From Bog-756 sp963756515 (GTDB taxonomy: Bacteria > Actinomycetota > Acidimicrobiia > Acidimicrobiales > RAAP-2), in assembly GCA_963756515.1 (NCBI GenBank), contig CAVWNV010000012.1:124001-188000 (forward strand): a stretch of 64,000 nucleotides of DNA, written 5' to 3'. Of this stretch, positions 33,065 through 40,811 are shown one piece after another (position 1 is the stretch's first letter; every line of letters starts with the position of its first letter). The translations under genes and the position numbers were made by a program. Below the pieces are notes generated by a model that was given only the letters and a program-made list of their open reading frames with translations, made no database searches and was not told the DNA's origin.

Positions 33065-34720
33065 TCAGTCGGGTCGGTCGCGCATCTGCCGGTAGCAACG
33101 GACCAGGGCCGCCGTCGAGGAGTCCTGTCCACCCAGGTCCGGTGGGTCCGCCGCGGACAGGGCCGGCGCCAACTGCACGGCCATGGCCTTGCCCAGCTCC
33201 ACGCCCCACTGGTCGAACGAGTCGATGCCCCACACCGCTCCCTCGGTGAACACCGTGTGTTCGTACAGCGCCACCAACTGGCCGAGGACGGACGGCGTCA
33301 GCAACGGGGCGATGATGGTCGAGCTGGGGTGGTTCCCGGGCATCACCTTGTGGGGAACCAGTTCGGGGGCCGTGCCCTCGGCCGCCACCTCCTCGGCCGT
33401 CCGCCCGAAGGCCAGGACCTTCGACTGGGCGAAGCAGTTGGACATCAAGAGATCCTGCTGCTCACCGTGCTCACGGGTGGAGCGGCCGAACCCGATGAAG
33501 TCAGCGGGGATGAGCTTGGTCCCCTGATGGATGAGTTGGTAGAAGGCGTGCTGGCCGTTGGTGCCGGGTTCACCCCAGAAGATCTCGCCGGTCTGGCCCC
33601 ACACCGGCGACCCGTCCCGGCGGACCGACTTTCCGTTGGACTCCATGGTGAGCTGCTGCAGATAGGCCGGAAACCGGGCCAGCCGTTGGCTATAGGGCAG
33701 GACGGCGTGGGTCTCGGCCCCGAACAGGTTGTTGTACCAGACATTCAAGAGGCCCTGGATGGCGGGCATGTTCTCTTCGAGGGGGGCCGAGGCGAAGTGC
33801 TCGTCGATGGTGTGGAAGCCGGCCAGCATGTCGTCGAAGGCCTCGGGTCCGATGGCCACCATCAGCGAGAACCCGATGGCCGAGTCGTACGAGTAGCGCC
33901 CCCCCACCCAGTCCCAGAAGCCGAACATGTTGACCGGGTCGATGCCGAACGCCGTCACCCCCGCTTCGTTGGTGGACACCGCCACGAAGTGCTTGGCCAC
34001 CGCCTCGTCCCCGGTCCCGAGTCCGTCGAGCACCCACTGGCGGGCGGCGGCGGCGTTGGTGAGCGTCTCCAGGGTGGTGAACGTCTTCGAACTCACGACG
34101 AACAGGGTCCGGGCCGGATCGAGATCGTGGGTCTTGTGATAGAGGTCGACCGGGTCGATGTTGGACACGAACCGGCACTCGATGTCCGGGCTGGCGTAGT
34201 CGCGGAGCGCTTCGTAGGCCATGGCCGGACCGAGGTCTGATCCGCCGATACCGATGTTGACCACGGCCGTGATCCGCTCGCCGGTGGCACCGGTCCACGC
34301 CCCGGAGCGAATGGCCGAGGCCACCGAGCCCATACGGTCGAGCACCCGGTGCACGTCGGCCACGACGTCCCGGCCGTCGACCTCGAGACGGGTCCCCCTG
34401 GGCATGCGCAAGGCCACGTGGAGGACGGCCCGGTCCTCGGTGGTGTTGATGTGCCGACCGGCGAACATGGCGTCGCGTCGCTGCTCGACGCCGCTCCGGC
34501 GAGCCACGGCCATGAGGGCCGCCATCGTCTCGCCGGTGACCCGGTGCTTGGAGTAGTCGAGGAGCAGGTCGCCGGCCCGGACCGTCATCGAGGTGGCGCG
34601 ATCCGGCTCGTCGGCGAACAGCTGTCGGAGGTGCCGGTCCCCCACGGCGTCGTACTGGTGGACCAGTTGCGCCCACTCGTCCGTCGAGGCCAGGTCCACC
34701 GGACCCTCAGTGCCGCTCAT
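33065..34720 (-). CDS. pgi: Glucose-6-phosphate isomerase
   Basis: 551 aa, full length for the large PGI type. Signatures: VVNIGIGGSDLGPAMAYEAL, FVVSSKTFTTLETLTNA (phosphate loop), the family pattern GGRYSYDSAIGFSL with catalytic Arg, the Glu of MESNGKSV, the His of KVMPGNHPSSTI-region, and the catalytic Lys of FDQWGVELGK. It interconverts glucose-6-phosphate and fructose-6-phosphate in the cytoplasm. The start lies inside a 14-base tandem repeat. No glycolytic neighbours are present. Confidence 0.97.
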   Translation of the reverse strand: MSGTEGPVDLASTDEWAQLVHQYDAVGDRHLRQLFADEPDRATSMTVRAGDLLLDYSKHRVTGETMAALMAVARRSGVEQRRDAMFAGRHINTTEDRAVLHVALRMPRGTRLEVDGRDVVADVHRVLDRMGSVASAIRSGAWTGATGERITAVVNIGIGGSDLGPAMAYEALRDYASPDIECRFVSNIDPVDLYHKTHDLDPARTLFVVSSKTFTTLETLTNAAAARQWVLDGLGTGDEAVAKHFVAVSTNEAGVTAFGIDPVNMFGFWDWVGGRYSYDSAIGFSLMVAIGPEAFDDMLAGFHTIDEHFASAPLEENMPAIQGLLNVWYNNLFGAETHAVLPYSQRLARFPAYLQQLTMESNGKSVRRDGSPVWGQTGEIFWGEPGTNGQHAFYQLIHQGTKLIPADFIGFGRSTREHGEQQDLLMSNCFAQSKVLAFGRTAEEVAAEGTAPELVPHKVMPGNHPSSTIIAPLLTPSVLGQLVALYEHTVFTEGAVWGIDSFDQWGVELGKAMAVQLAPALSAADPPDLGGQDSSTAALVRCYRQMRDRPD

Positions 34721-34746
34721 CTCGTGCCGCTCATCTCGTGCCGCTC
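34710..34746. repeat. 2.6 tandem copies of a 14-base unit spanning the pgi start
   Basis: The unit gtgccgctcatctc repeats at 34710, 34724 and, partially, 34738. The first copy contains the pgi start codon; the second creates another ATG in a frame that stops after five codons. Probably a replication slippage product that could affect translation initiation. Confidence 0.8.
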
Positions 34747-35170
34747 CGTCCTGACTGGTCTGACTGCCCGCGCCGGGCGCTCGGCCCCCATGGTGGCACG
34801 CCGTGGCCGCGTTCTCAGGCCGGATCGGTCCTCAGGCGGGATCAGTCCGAAGGAGAAGATCACCCAGCATTCACTTTTCCGTGACGCGGCGATTGCGTGG
34901 CGTTCACCTGACCTCCCTAGCGTGATCGTCGATGGGGGCGAACCGAGAATCCTGGTGCTCACGCCCCGTCCGGCCCCAGGGCAATCGGACCCGGGAAGCG
35001 CCGGCATCGGTGTCGGCGCGGCCGGAGGGCTGGCCCCCTCTGCCGCTCACGGCATCCCTACCCGGTGTACCTCCTCCGCTGAGACGGCCCGGTAGCGGCG
35101 TGACCGCCCGGGCCCGCCGGCGGGGGCACGGTGCCGGCTGCCTCCGATTCCGGAAGGTCGTGGATCGGAC
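34721..35170. other. 450-base divergent region between pgi and a response-regulator gene
   Basis: No convincing gene. It holds a PHO-type repeat array ending near 34923. The 250 bases between that promoter and the regulator start would be a long leader; I see no known riboswitch or terminator in them. A short open frame from GTG 34922 to 35095 lacks a ribosome-binding site. Confidence 0.55.
34858..34923 (+). promoter_or_regulatory. PHO-box array and promoter of the first response regulator
   Basis: Seven-base units at exact 11-base steps: GATCACC (34858), ATTCACT (34869), CGTGACG (34880), GATTGCG (34891), GTTCACC (34902). The last unit is followed by TAGCGT (34918-34923) as -10, at the same distance as in the other two arrays of this window. 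GTTCACC direct repeats at 11-base spacing are the binding site of actinobacterial PhoP/RegX3-type regulators; here two of five units are weak. Confidence 0.65.
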
Positions 35171-35920
35171 ATGACGCTGGCCTTCAGCCAGGCCGAGGAC
35201 GGCGTGCTCCCCCCGTTGGGACACCCGACCGTCCTGATCATCGACGGCGACGGCCAGTCCCGGGACGGTCTGGCCGCCACGTTGTCGGTGGAGGGATTCG
35301 ACGTCGTCACCGCCACCGACGGAGCCGAGGGTCTGTCGTTGGTCGCCGCCGTCGATCCGGCCCTGATCCTGCTCGACATGGATCTCGACGGAGCCCAGGG
35401 CCTGTCCGTCTACCACCGGATCTGTGACATCTCCTCGGTGCCGGTGATCATGGTCACCGCCCGTGACGACGAGCTCGGGGCGGTACTGGCTCTCGAGGCC
35501 GGGGCGGCCGATCACGTGGTCAAGCCGCCCCGTCCCCGCGAGCTGACGGCGCGGATCCGCGCCGTCCTCCGACGGGTCGGCCGACCGTCGCCCGCACCCG
35601 CACCCGTCTCCGCCCCCGACGGCATCTACACGTTGGGACCGGTCCGCATCGATGTCTCACTCCGCCAGGCGGTGGTACGGGAGGAAGAGGTGGAGCTGTC
35701 CCGCAAGGAGTTCGACCTCCTGGCCCTTCTGGTCTCCGAGGCCGGCAACGTGGTCACCCGCAAGCAGTGCATGGAGAGGATCTGGCGTGACCGCACCAAG
35801 GGCGACAGCCGCACGCTCGACACCCACGTCAAACGGCTCCGCAAGAAGGTCGAGCTCACGCCGGCCGAGCCCCAGCACGTGTTGACCGTCCGCGGGATCG
35901 GCTACCGCTTCAGGCCGTAG
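35171..35920 (+). CDS. OmpR-family response regulator with atypical receiver domain
   Basis: 249 aa: receiver domain about 18-135 and winged-helix DNA-binding domain about 150-249 (ELSRKEFDLLALLVSEAG, DSRTLDTHVKRLRKK, TVRGIGYRF). The phospho-acceptor Asp is present in LILLDMDLDG and the switch Thr and Lys in VTARDD and VVKPP. The acidic pair at the first strand reads IIDGDG, so the Asp that normally binds Mg2+ is Gly. No sensor kinase is adjacent. A PHO-type array lies upstream, which places it in a phosphate regulon. Confidence 0.88.
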   Translation: MTLAFSQAEDGVLPPLGHPTVLIIDGDGQSRDGLAATLSVEGFDVVTATDGAEGLSLVAAVDPALILLDMDLDGAQGLSVYHRICDISSVPVIMVTARDDELGAVLALEAGAADHVVKPPRPRELTARIRAVLRRVGRPSPAPAPVSAPDGIYTLGPVRIDVSLRQAVVREEEVELSRKEFDLLALLVSEAGNVVTRKQCMERIWRDRTKGDSRTLDTHVKRLRKKVELTPAEPQHVLTVRGIGYRFRP

Positions 35921-36080
35921 GGGACTGGCCGACTCCGGTTGGCATCCGCTCCAACGTCACTGACGGCCGACGGCCGACGGGCGGTTGGGCCCCGGCCTGA
36001 AGCACCGCCGCCGTCGGGGCAGGCCGACGCCACATCGCCACGTCCTCCGCCATACCGTCCTGCTGCCGTAACATGGCCGA

Positions 36081-36130
36081 GGCGATGGAGTTCGCCGGAA
36101 CCGCCGACATCGGCTGATGACTCCTACCGG
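36081..36130 (+). promoter_or_regulatory. Fluoride riboswitch (crcB motif)
   Basis: The full crcB-motif layout is visible. GGCG/CGCC forms P1 with the loop ATGGAGTT, GCCG-acat-CGGC forms P2 after the conserved AACC, and the tail GATGACTCCTAC pairs back with the loop (GGAGT with ACTCC) to make the pseudoknot that surrounds Mg2+-bound fluoride. It ends 35 bases before the first crcB start, whose ribosome-binding site is GGAAGGAG, so it controls expression of both exporters, on in fluoride. Confidence 0.92.
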
Positions 36131-36164
36131 AAGAGCACGCAACGCGAGACCGGAAGGAGTGACG

Positions 36165-36671
36165 ATGCCCACAGCCGACATCGGCGACCCGGGCCGGATG
36201 CCCGAAGCTCCGCTGCGCCTCGTCGCCATCGCCACCGGAGGCGCCCTCGGGACACTGGCCCGCTACGGGATGGACCGGTCGCTCGTCCCGTCGCCCCTCG
36301 GGTTCCCCTGGCCCACCTTCACGGTCAATGTGGCCGGATCCCTGCTGTTGGGCCTCATCGTCACGCTGGTGGTCGAACGATGGCCCCCGACCCGGTTCGT
36401 CCGGCCGTTCGCCGCCATCGGGTTCTGCGGGGGATTCACCACCTTCTCGACGTTGGTGGTCGAGGCCTCCCAGCGGGCCCAGCACGGTCGGGTCGGCCCG
36501 GCCGCGGTCTATGTGGTGGTTTCGCTGGTGGCCGGGGTGGTGGCGGCCGGCCTCGGCATGGCCCTGGGTCGTGGGCGTTTCCTGCCGGTACCCGGCGACC
36601 ACTCGCTGCCCGACCCCGACGACATCGGCTCCCTGGCCGAAGAGCCGGACCGGGACCGGACCCGGCCATGA
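36165..36671 (+). CDS. crcB: Fluoride exporter CrcB/Fluc, first subunit
   Basis: 168 aa starting at the ATG after GGAAGGAG. Four membrane spans with the family motifs GGALGTLARYG, VNVAGSLLLG and GFCGGFTTFST (the Na+/F- site glycines and the phenylalanine box). It has about 25 extra residues at each end compared with the usual 125-130 aa Fluc subunit; the C-terminal extension is acidic and Pro-rich. Fluc works as a dual-topology dimer; the adjacent second copy suggests a heterodimer. Controlled by the fluoride riboswitch just upstream. Confidence 0.93.
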   Translation: MPTADIGDPGRMPEAPLRLVAIATGGALGTLARYGMDRSLVPSPLGFPWPTFTVNVAGSLLLGLIVTLVVERWPPTRFVRPFAAIGFCGGFTTFSTLVVEASQRAQHGRVGPAAVYVVVSLVAGVVAAGLGMALGRGRFLPVPGDHSLPDPDDIGSLAEEPDRDRTRP

Positions 36672-37036
36672 TCGTCCTCGGGGTCACCCTGGCCGGGGCC
36701 TGCGGGGCCGTCCTCCGCTACCTGGTCGACCATGTGGTGCAGCGGAGGTTCGACGCCGGCTTCCCCCTCGGCATCCTGGTCGTCAACCTGTCGGGTTCGC
36801 TGGCGCTCGGCTTCCTGACCGGATCGGCGGCCCACCACGGGGTCTCACCCACCTGGCTCACGGTGGCCGGCACCGGGCTGATCGGCGCCTACACCACGTT
36901 CTCGACCTTCACCTTCGACTCGGTGCTCCTGGCCGAGGACCGCCGGTGGGGCGCGGCGGCACTCAACGTGGGGGTCAGCCTCGGGCTCGGGCTGGGAGCG
37001 GCGGCCCTCGGACTGGCCCTCGGCTCGCTCACCTGA
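36668..37036 (+). CDS. crcB: Fluoride exporter CrcB/Fluc, second subunit
   Basis: 122 aa, the standard Fluc length, starting at an ATG that overlaps the previous stop (ATGA). Motifs: GACGAVLRYLVD, ILVVNLSGSLALGF and IGAYTTFSTFTF, with four membrane spans. The two unequal copies in tight coupling fit the heterodimeric Fluc arrangement in which the subunits insert in opposite orientations. Followed by 168 bases containing the PHO array of the next gene. Confidence 0.93.
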   Translation: MIVLGVTLAGACGAVLRYLVDHVVQRRFDAGFPLGILVVNLSGSLALGFLTGSAAHHGVSPTWLTVAGTGLIGAYTTFSTFTFDSVLLAEDRRWGAAALNVGVSLGLGLGAAALGLALGSLT

Positions 37037-37115
37037 CCCGGTCTGACAAGGCCACCAAGGGTCCGCCGGCCAGCGTCCGACCCCACCAGGGTCGGACGCC
37101 GATCTGTCCCACAAC

Positions 37116-37181
37116 GTTCACCGAACGATCACCACCGTGTCGTCCACCGGTCCTCCGACGTTCACCTGGCCTTCTTAAGGT
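37116..37181 (+). promoter_or_regulatory. PHO-box array and promoter of the second response regulator
   Basis: Units at 11-base steps: GTTCACC (37116), GATCACC (37127), TGTCGTC (37138), GGTCCTC (37149), GTTCACC (37160). The last unit precedes TAAGGT (37176-37181), the presumed -10. The first two and the last units match the actinobacterial PHO box best. The ribosome-binding site GAAGGAG and start follow within 25 bases. Confidence 0.75.
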
Positions 37182-37204
37182 TCGCTCCGAAGGAGATGCT
37201 GCCC

Positions 37205-38038
37205 ATGGTCGCCGACAGCGAGCGCATCAGAGTGCTGGTGGTGGAGGATGAGGAGTCCTATCGCCAGGCCCTGTCCTCGGGCCTGTCCCGCGAGGGATTC
37301 GACGTGGAAGTGGCCGCCGACGGTTACGAGGCCCTCCGGAGGTTCGCCGAGCGCACGCCCGACATCGTCCTGCTCGATCTGGTGCTGCCCGGGGTCCGGG
37401 GCGTCGAGGTGTGCCGCCGCATGCGGGCCCTGGCCCCGGTGCCGATCGTGATGGTGAGCGCCGTCGACGCCGAGTTGGACGTGGTCCTGGGCTTCGAGCT
37501 GGGGGCGGCCGGCTACGTGACCAAGCCCTTCCGGCTCCGTGAGCTGGTGGCCCGGATGCACGCCATCCTCAGACGGGTCTCACTGCCGGCACCGGGTGGG
37601 CCGACCGCCGCCGACCTGCTCGAGACGGGGGAGTTCACCGGGGGCGGGGAGTCGTTGCCCTCCGAGGTGAGCTTCGGCGCTGTGAGTGTCGACTTCGTCA
37701 GGCGGGAGGTGACGGTGGACGGTGTCCAGACCCACCTGTCCCGACGCGAGTTCGACCTGCTCGCGGTGTTGTTGTCGCCGGCCCGCTGGGTCCGAACTCG
37801 GGACGAACTGATCGACCTGCTGTGGCCCGACCGTTTCCTGTCGGACAGTCGCACCCTCGACACCCACATCCACCGCCTGCGGGCCAAGCTCGAACCGGAC
37901 CCGGCCGATCCCCGGTTCATCGTGACCGTGCGGGGGGTGGGCTTCCGGATCGATCCCGACGGTACCCCGTACCCCCCACCCTCACCTCTGGCCTCTGGCT
38001 ACGGGAGTGGGGACCGGAACCAGCCGGTGGGCGCCTAG
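37205..38038 (+). CDS. OmpR/PhoB-family response regulator of the phosphate locus
   Basis: 277 aa; the ATG at 37205 is preferred over 37196 because GGAG would touch the latter. The receiver is complete: VLVVEDEES acidic pocket, IVLLDLVLPG acceptor, MVSAVD and YVTKPF. The winged helix reads HLSRREFDLLAVLLS, DSRTLDTHIHRLRAKL and TVRGVGFRI. It sits tail-to-tail with pstB (4-base overlap) and has a PHO array in its own promoter, so a PhoP/RegX3-like role with autoregulation is likely. No histidine kinase or PhoU gene is adjacent. Confidence 0.88.
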   Translation: MVADSERIRVLVVEDEESYRQALSSGLSREGFDVEVAADGYEALRRFAERTPDIVLLDLVLPGVRGVEVCRRMRALAPVPIVMVSAVDAELDVVLGFELGAAGYVTKPFRLRELVARMHAILRRVSLPAPGGPTAADLLETGEFTGGGESLPSEVSFGAVSVDFVRREVTVDGVQTHLSRREFDLLAVLLSPARWVRTRDELIDLLWPDRFLSDSRTLDTHIHRLRAKLEPDPADPRFIVTVRGVGFRIDPDGTPYPPPSPLASGYGSGDRNQPVGA

Positions 38039-38883
38039 CCGAACCGGCCGTTCACGTAGTCGAGGGTCCGAGTATCGGTCGGTTCGCTGAACAGCTTGGC
38101 CGTCGGTCCGAACTCGATGAGCTCGCCGGCCTTGTCGTCACCCATCAACAGGAAGGCGCACCGGTCGGACACTCGCATGGCCTGCTGCATGTTATGGGTC
38201 ACGATGATGATGGTGACCCGGTGCTTGAGCTCCCCGACCAACTCCTCGATGCGCTTGGTGGCAATGGGATCGAGGGCCGAGGTGGGCTCGTCCATCAGCA
38301 GGACCTCGGGCTCCACGGCCAGGGCCCGGGCGATACACAGCCGCTGCTGCTCACCGCCGGACAGCGTGCTGGCGTGGGCCTTGAGCCGGTCCCGCACGCT
38401 GTCCCACAGGGCCGCGCCGATCAGGGCCGACTCCGCCGCCTCGTCGAGAAGGGCCTTCTTGCGTACCCCGTTGAACTTGAGTCCGGCCACCGCGTTCTCG
38501 TAGATGCTCATGGTGGGGAACGGGTTCGGGCGCTGGAAGACCATGCCCACCCGGCTCCGGAGCAGCGTGGGATCGGTGGAGGCGGCGTTCACGTCGGTGT
38601 CCCCGAGCATGATGCTGCCGGTGACCGAAGCCGTCCGCACGGTGTCGTGCATCCGGTTGAGGGCCCGCAGCAGCGTGGTCTTCCCCGAGCCGGACGGGCC
38701 GATCAGGGCGGTGATCTCCCCCGGGTGCACGTCGAAAGTCACGTCGCGTACCGCCTTGCGGCCGGCGAAGGCCACCGCCACGTCCGTCAGGCGCATGACC
38801 GGGTCTCCGGTGGGTGGTTCGAGCAACACCTGGCCGGTGTTGAGCAAGAGGCCGTCCTTGGTGGGGGCGTTGGGCTCGATCAT
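38035..38883 (-). CDS. pstB: Phosphate ABC transporter ATP-binding protein
   Basis: 282 aa from the ATG at 38883, which follows AAGGAG and overlaps the pstA stop as ATGA. Walker A GPSGSGKTT, the ABC signature LSGGEQQR, Walker B VLLMDEPTSALDP and the switch His in IIVTHNMQQA are intact. The regions NRMHD and VFQRPNPFPTMSIYENV-like pattern are typical of PstB. It powers high-affinity phosphate uptake from the cytoplasmic face with PstA/PstC. Last gene of the pstSCAB operon. Confidence 0.96.
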   Translation of the reverse strand: MIEPNAPTKDGLLLNTGQVLLEPPTGDPVMRLTDVAVAFAGRKAVRDVTFDVHPGEITALIGPSGSGKTTLLRALNRMHDTVRTASVTGSIMLGDTDVNAASTDPTLLRSRVGMVFQRPNPFPTMSIYENAVAGLKFNGVRKKALLDEAAESALIGAALWDSVRDRLKAHASTLSGGEQQRLCIARALAVEPEVLLMDEPTSALDPIATKRIEELVGELKHRVTIIIVTHNMQQAMRVSDRCAFLLMGDDKAGELIEFGPTAKLFSEPTDTRTLDYVNGRFG

Positions 38884-39797
38884 CGTCTCTCCTTCTGCAG
38901 GCGCCAGGCGAGGACCCGGCTCCCCACACTCAATACAAGCACGATCACCAAGAGCAGCAGGGCCGCTCCCCAGGCGATCTGGACGAGATCGGGATAGGGC
39001 TGGCTGCTGTTGTTGAAGATGGTGAGGGGCAATGCGTTCATGGGCTTGGTCGGATTCCACTGCATGTACTGGTTGCCGAAGATGGTCAACAACAGGGGCG
39101 CGGTCTCGCCCAGTCCCCGGGCCACCGCCAGCAGTACTCCGGTGATGATGCCGGGCAGGGCGGCCGGGACCACCACTCGGCGGGCGATGGTGGCCCGGCG
39201 GGCCCCGAGGGCCAGAGCCGCCTCACCCAGGTGCTGGGGGACCCCGCGGATGGCCGTCTCTCCCGCCCTGATGATCACCGGCAGCATGATGATCCCGATG
39301 GCGAAAGCTCCGGCCAACCCGCTGTAGCCGAAGTTCTTGACGAAGGCGATGTACCCGAAGATGCCGATGGTGATGGACGGAACCCCGGTCATCACGTCGG
39401 CGGTGAAGCGCACCGCCCCGGCCGCCTTGCCGTCCGACTCGGCCAGGAAGAGCCCGCACAGGAGACCGATGGGGACGGTCACCGCGGTGGCGATGATCCC
39501 GATCTCGACCGTACCCACGATGGCGTTGGCCACACCGCCCCCCGGGATCCCCTCGGGGTAGGTCGGATTGGTGAAGAAGTCGGCGTTCCAGGCCGGAAGT
39601 CCCTTGATGACCACGTACACCACCACCGCCACCAGCGGGATGATGGCGATGACCAGAAAGGCCCAGCAGATGCCGACAGCGATCCTCGAGTACATCTTGC
39701 GGCGGCCCAGGGACGCGGCGGCGACGCTCTGGATGCGCTCGCGACGGACCAGGATCGGGTCGGAGGAGGCGTCGAAGGTGAGGGTGGTGGCCATCAC
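38880..39797 (-). CDS. pstA: Phosphate ABC transporter permease
   Basis: 305 aa from a GTG overlapping the pstC stop; an ATG directly follows the GTG. Six membrane spans. The cytoplasmic EAA loop that docks on PstB is GEAALALGARRATIARRVVVP region. The conserved segments GVPSITIGIFGYIAFV and RGLGETAPLLLT identify PstA. Operon order pstS-pstC-pstA-pstB on the minus strand. Confidence 0.95.
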   Translation of the reverse strand: MMATTLTFDASSDPILVRRERIQSVAAASLGRRKMYSRIAVGICWAFLVIAIIPLVAVVVYVVIKGLPAWNADFFTNPTYPEGIPGGGVANAIVGTVEIGIIATAVTVPIGLLCGLFLAESDGKAAGAVRFTADVMTGVPSITIGIFGYIAFVKNFGYSGLAGAFAIGIIMLPVIIRAGETAIRGVPQHLGEAALALGARRATIARRVVVPAALPGIITGVLLAVARGLGETAPLLLTIFGNQYMQWNPTKPMNALPLTIFNNSSQPYPDLVQIAWGAALLLLVIVLVLSVGSRVLAWRLQKERR

Positions 39798-40768
39798 GCC
39801 ACCGCCACCGACGAGGCCCCGCCGGACCGGGCCGTGCCGAGCACCAGAAGCCGGGCCATGGCGTTGACGGCGATGCCGATGAACAGGAGGACCAGGGCCG
39901 CGCCGAACAGGGCGCTGAGTTCGGTGCCGCTGGCTTCACCGAAGAAGTTCACGATCAGCGAAGCCAGCGTGGCCGCCGGCGCCTTGATCGAGTGGGCGAT
40001 GAACGGCGAGTTGCCGATGACCAGGGCCACCGCCACCGTCTCACCCAGGGCCCGGCCCATGGCCAGTGTGAAGCCGCCCAGGATGCCCGTGCGGGCTCCG
40101 GGCACCACCACCTTGCGCAGCACCTGCCACTTGGTGGCGCCGAGGGCCATGGCCCCTTCCACCTGCTCTCTGGGCACCACGGCCAGGACGTCTCTCGAGA
40201 TGGCCACCATGGTGGGGAGGATCATCACGAACAGGATCACACCGGCCAGCAGCAGGCCGACGCCCGAGTTGGGCCCGTTGAACAGACCCGTCCAACCCAA
40301 CACCGAGGTCAGGAACGGCTCGACGTGGTCCCGGAACAGCGGAGCCAACACGATGAGGCCCCACAGGCCGTAGACCACACTGGGCACGGCGGCCAGCAGC
40401 TCGACGGCGGTGGAGAGGGGCGGGCGGAGACGATCGGGGACCAGGTGGGCCAGAGCGATGGCGGTGCCGAGGCCGATGGGCACGGCCAGCACCACGGCGA
40501 TGGCGGTCGTCTCGATGGTCCCGAGAATGAACGGGAGCAGGCCGTACTTGTTGTGGTTCGGGTCCCAGGTCTTCTGGAAGATCCACGTGAAGCCGAGGGT
40601 GGTGAAGGCCGGCTTGGCCTGGACGATGATGGAGACGACGTACCACGCCACCAGGGCCACGAAGATCCCCGCCATGGAAATCAGGATGGCCCGGTAGGCA
40701 CCGTTGGGGAGGCCGAAGCGCCCGCCCCGCTTCTCACTCCCCGGTGTCACTGTCTCGACATTCGTCAC
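39794..40768 (-). CDS. pstC: Phosphate ABC transporter permease
   Basis: 324 aa from a GTG. Six spans, with the PstC patterns LLAAVPSVVYGLWGLIVLAP, the EAA loop REQVEGAMALGATKWQVL and GRALGETVAVALVIGN. It starts 43 bases after the pstS stop and overlaps pstA by four bases. Forms the transmembrane channel with PstA. Confidence 0.95.
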   Translation of the reverse strand: MTNVETVTPGSEKRGGRFGLPNGAYRAILISMAGIFVALVAWYVVSIIVQAKPAFTTLGFTWIFQKTWDPNHNKYGLLPFILGTIETTAIAVVLAVPIGLGTAIALAHLVPDRLRPPLSTAVELLAAVPSVVYGLWGLIVLAPLFRDHVEPFLTSVLGWTGLFNGPNSGVGLLLAGVILFVMILPTMVAISRDVLAVVPREQVEGAMALGATKWQVLRKVVVPGARTGILGGFTLAMGRALGETVAVALVIGNSPFIAHSIKAPAATLASLIVNFFGEASGTELSALFGAALVLLFIGIAVNAMARLLVLGTARSGGASSVAVA

Positions 40769-40811
40769 AGCCTGATGTCAGCCCCTCTCCGTCCTCGACG
40801 GTCCGCCGACC

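Noticed and set aside
34922..35095. Short frame after the first PHO promoter
   Set aside because: GTG start falls inside the -10 box and no ribosome-binding site is present.
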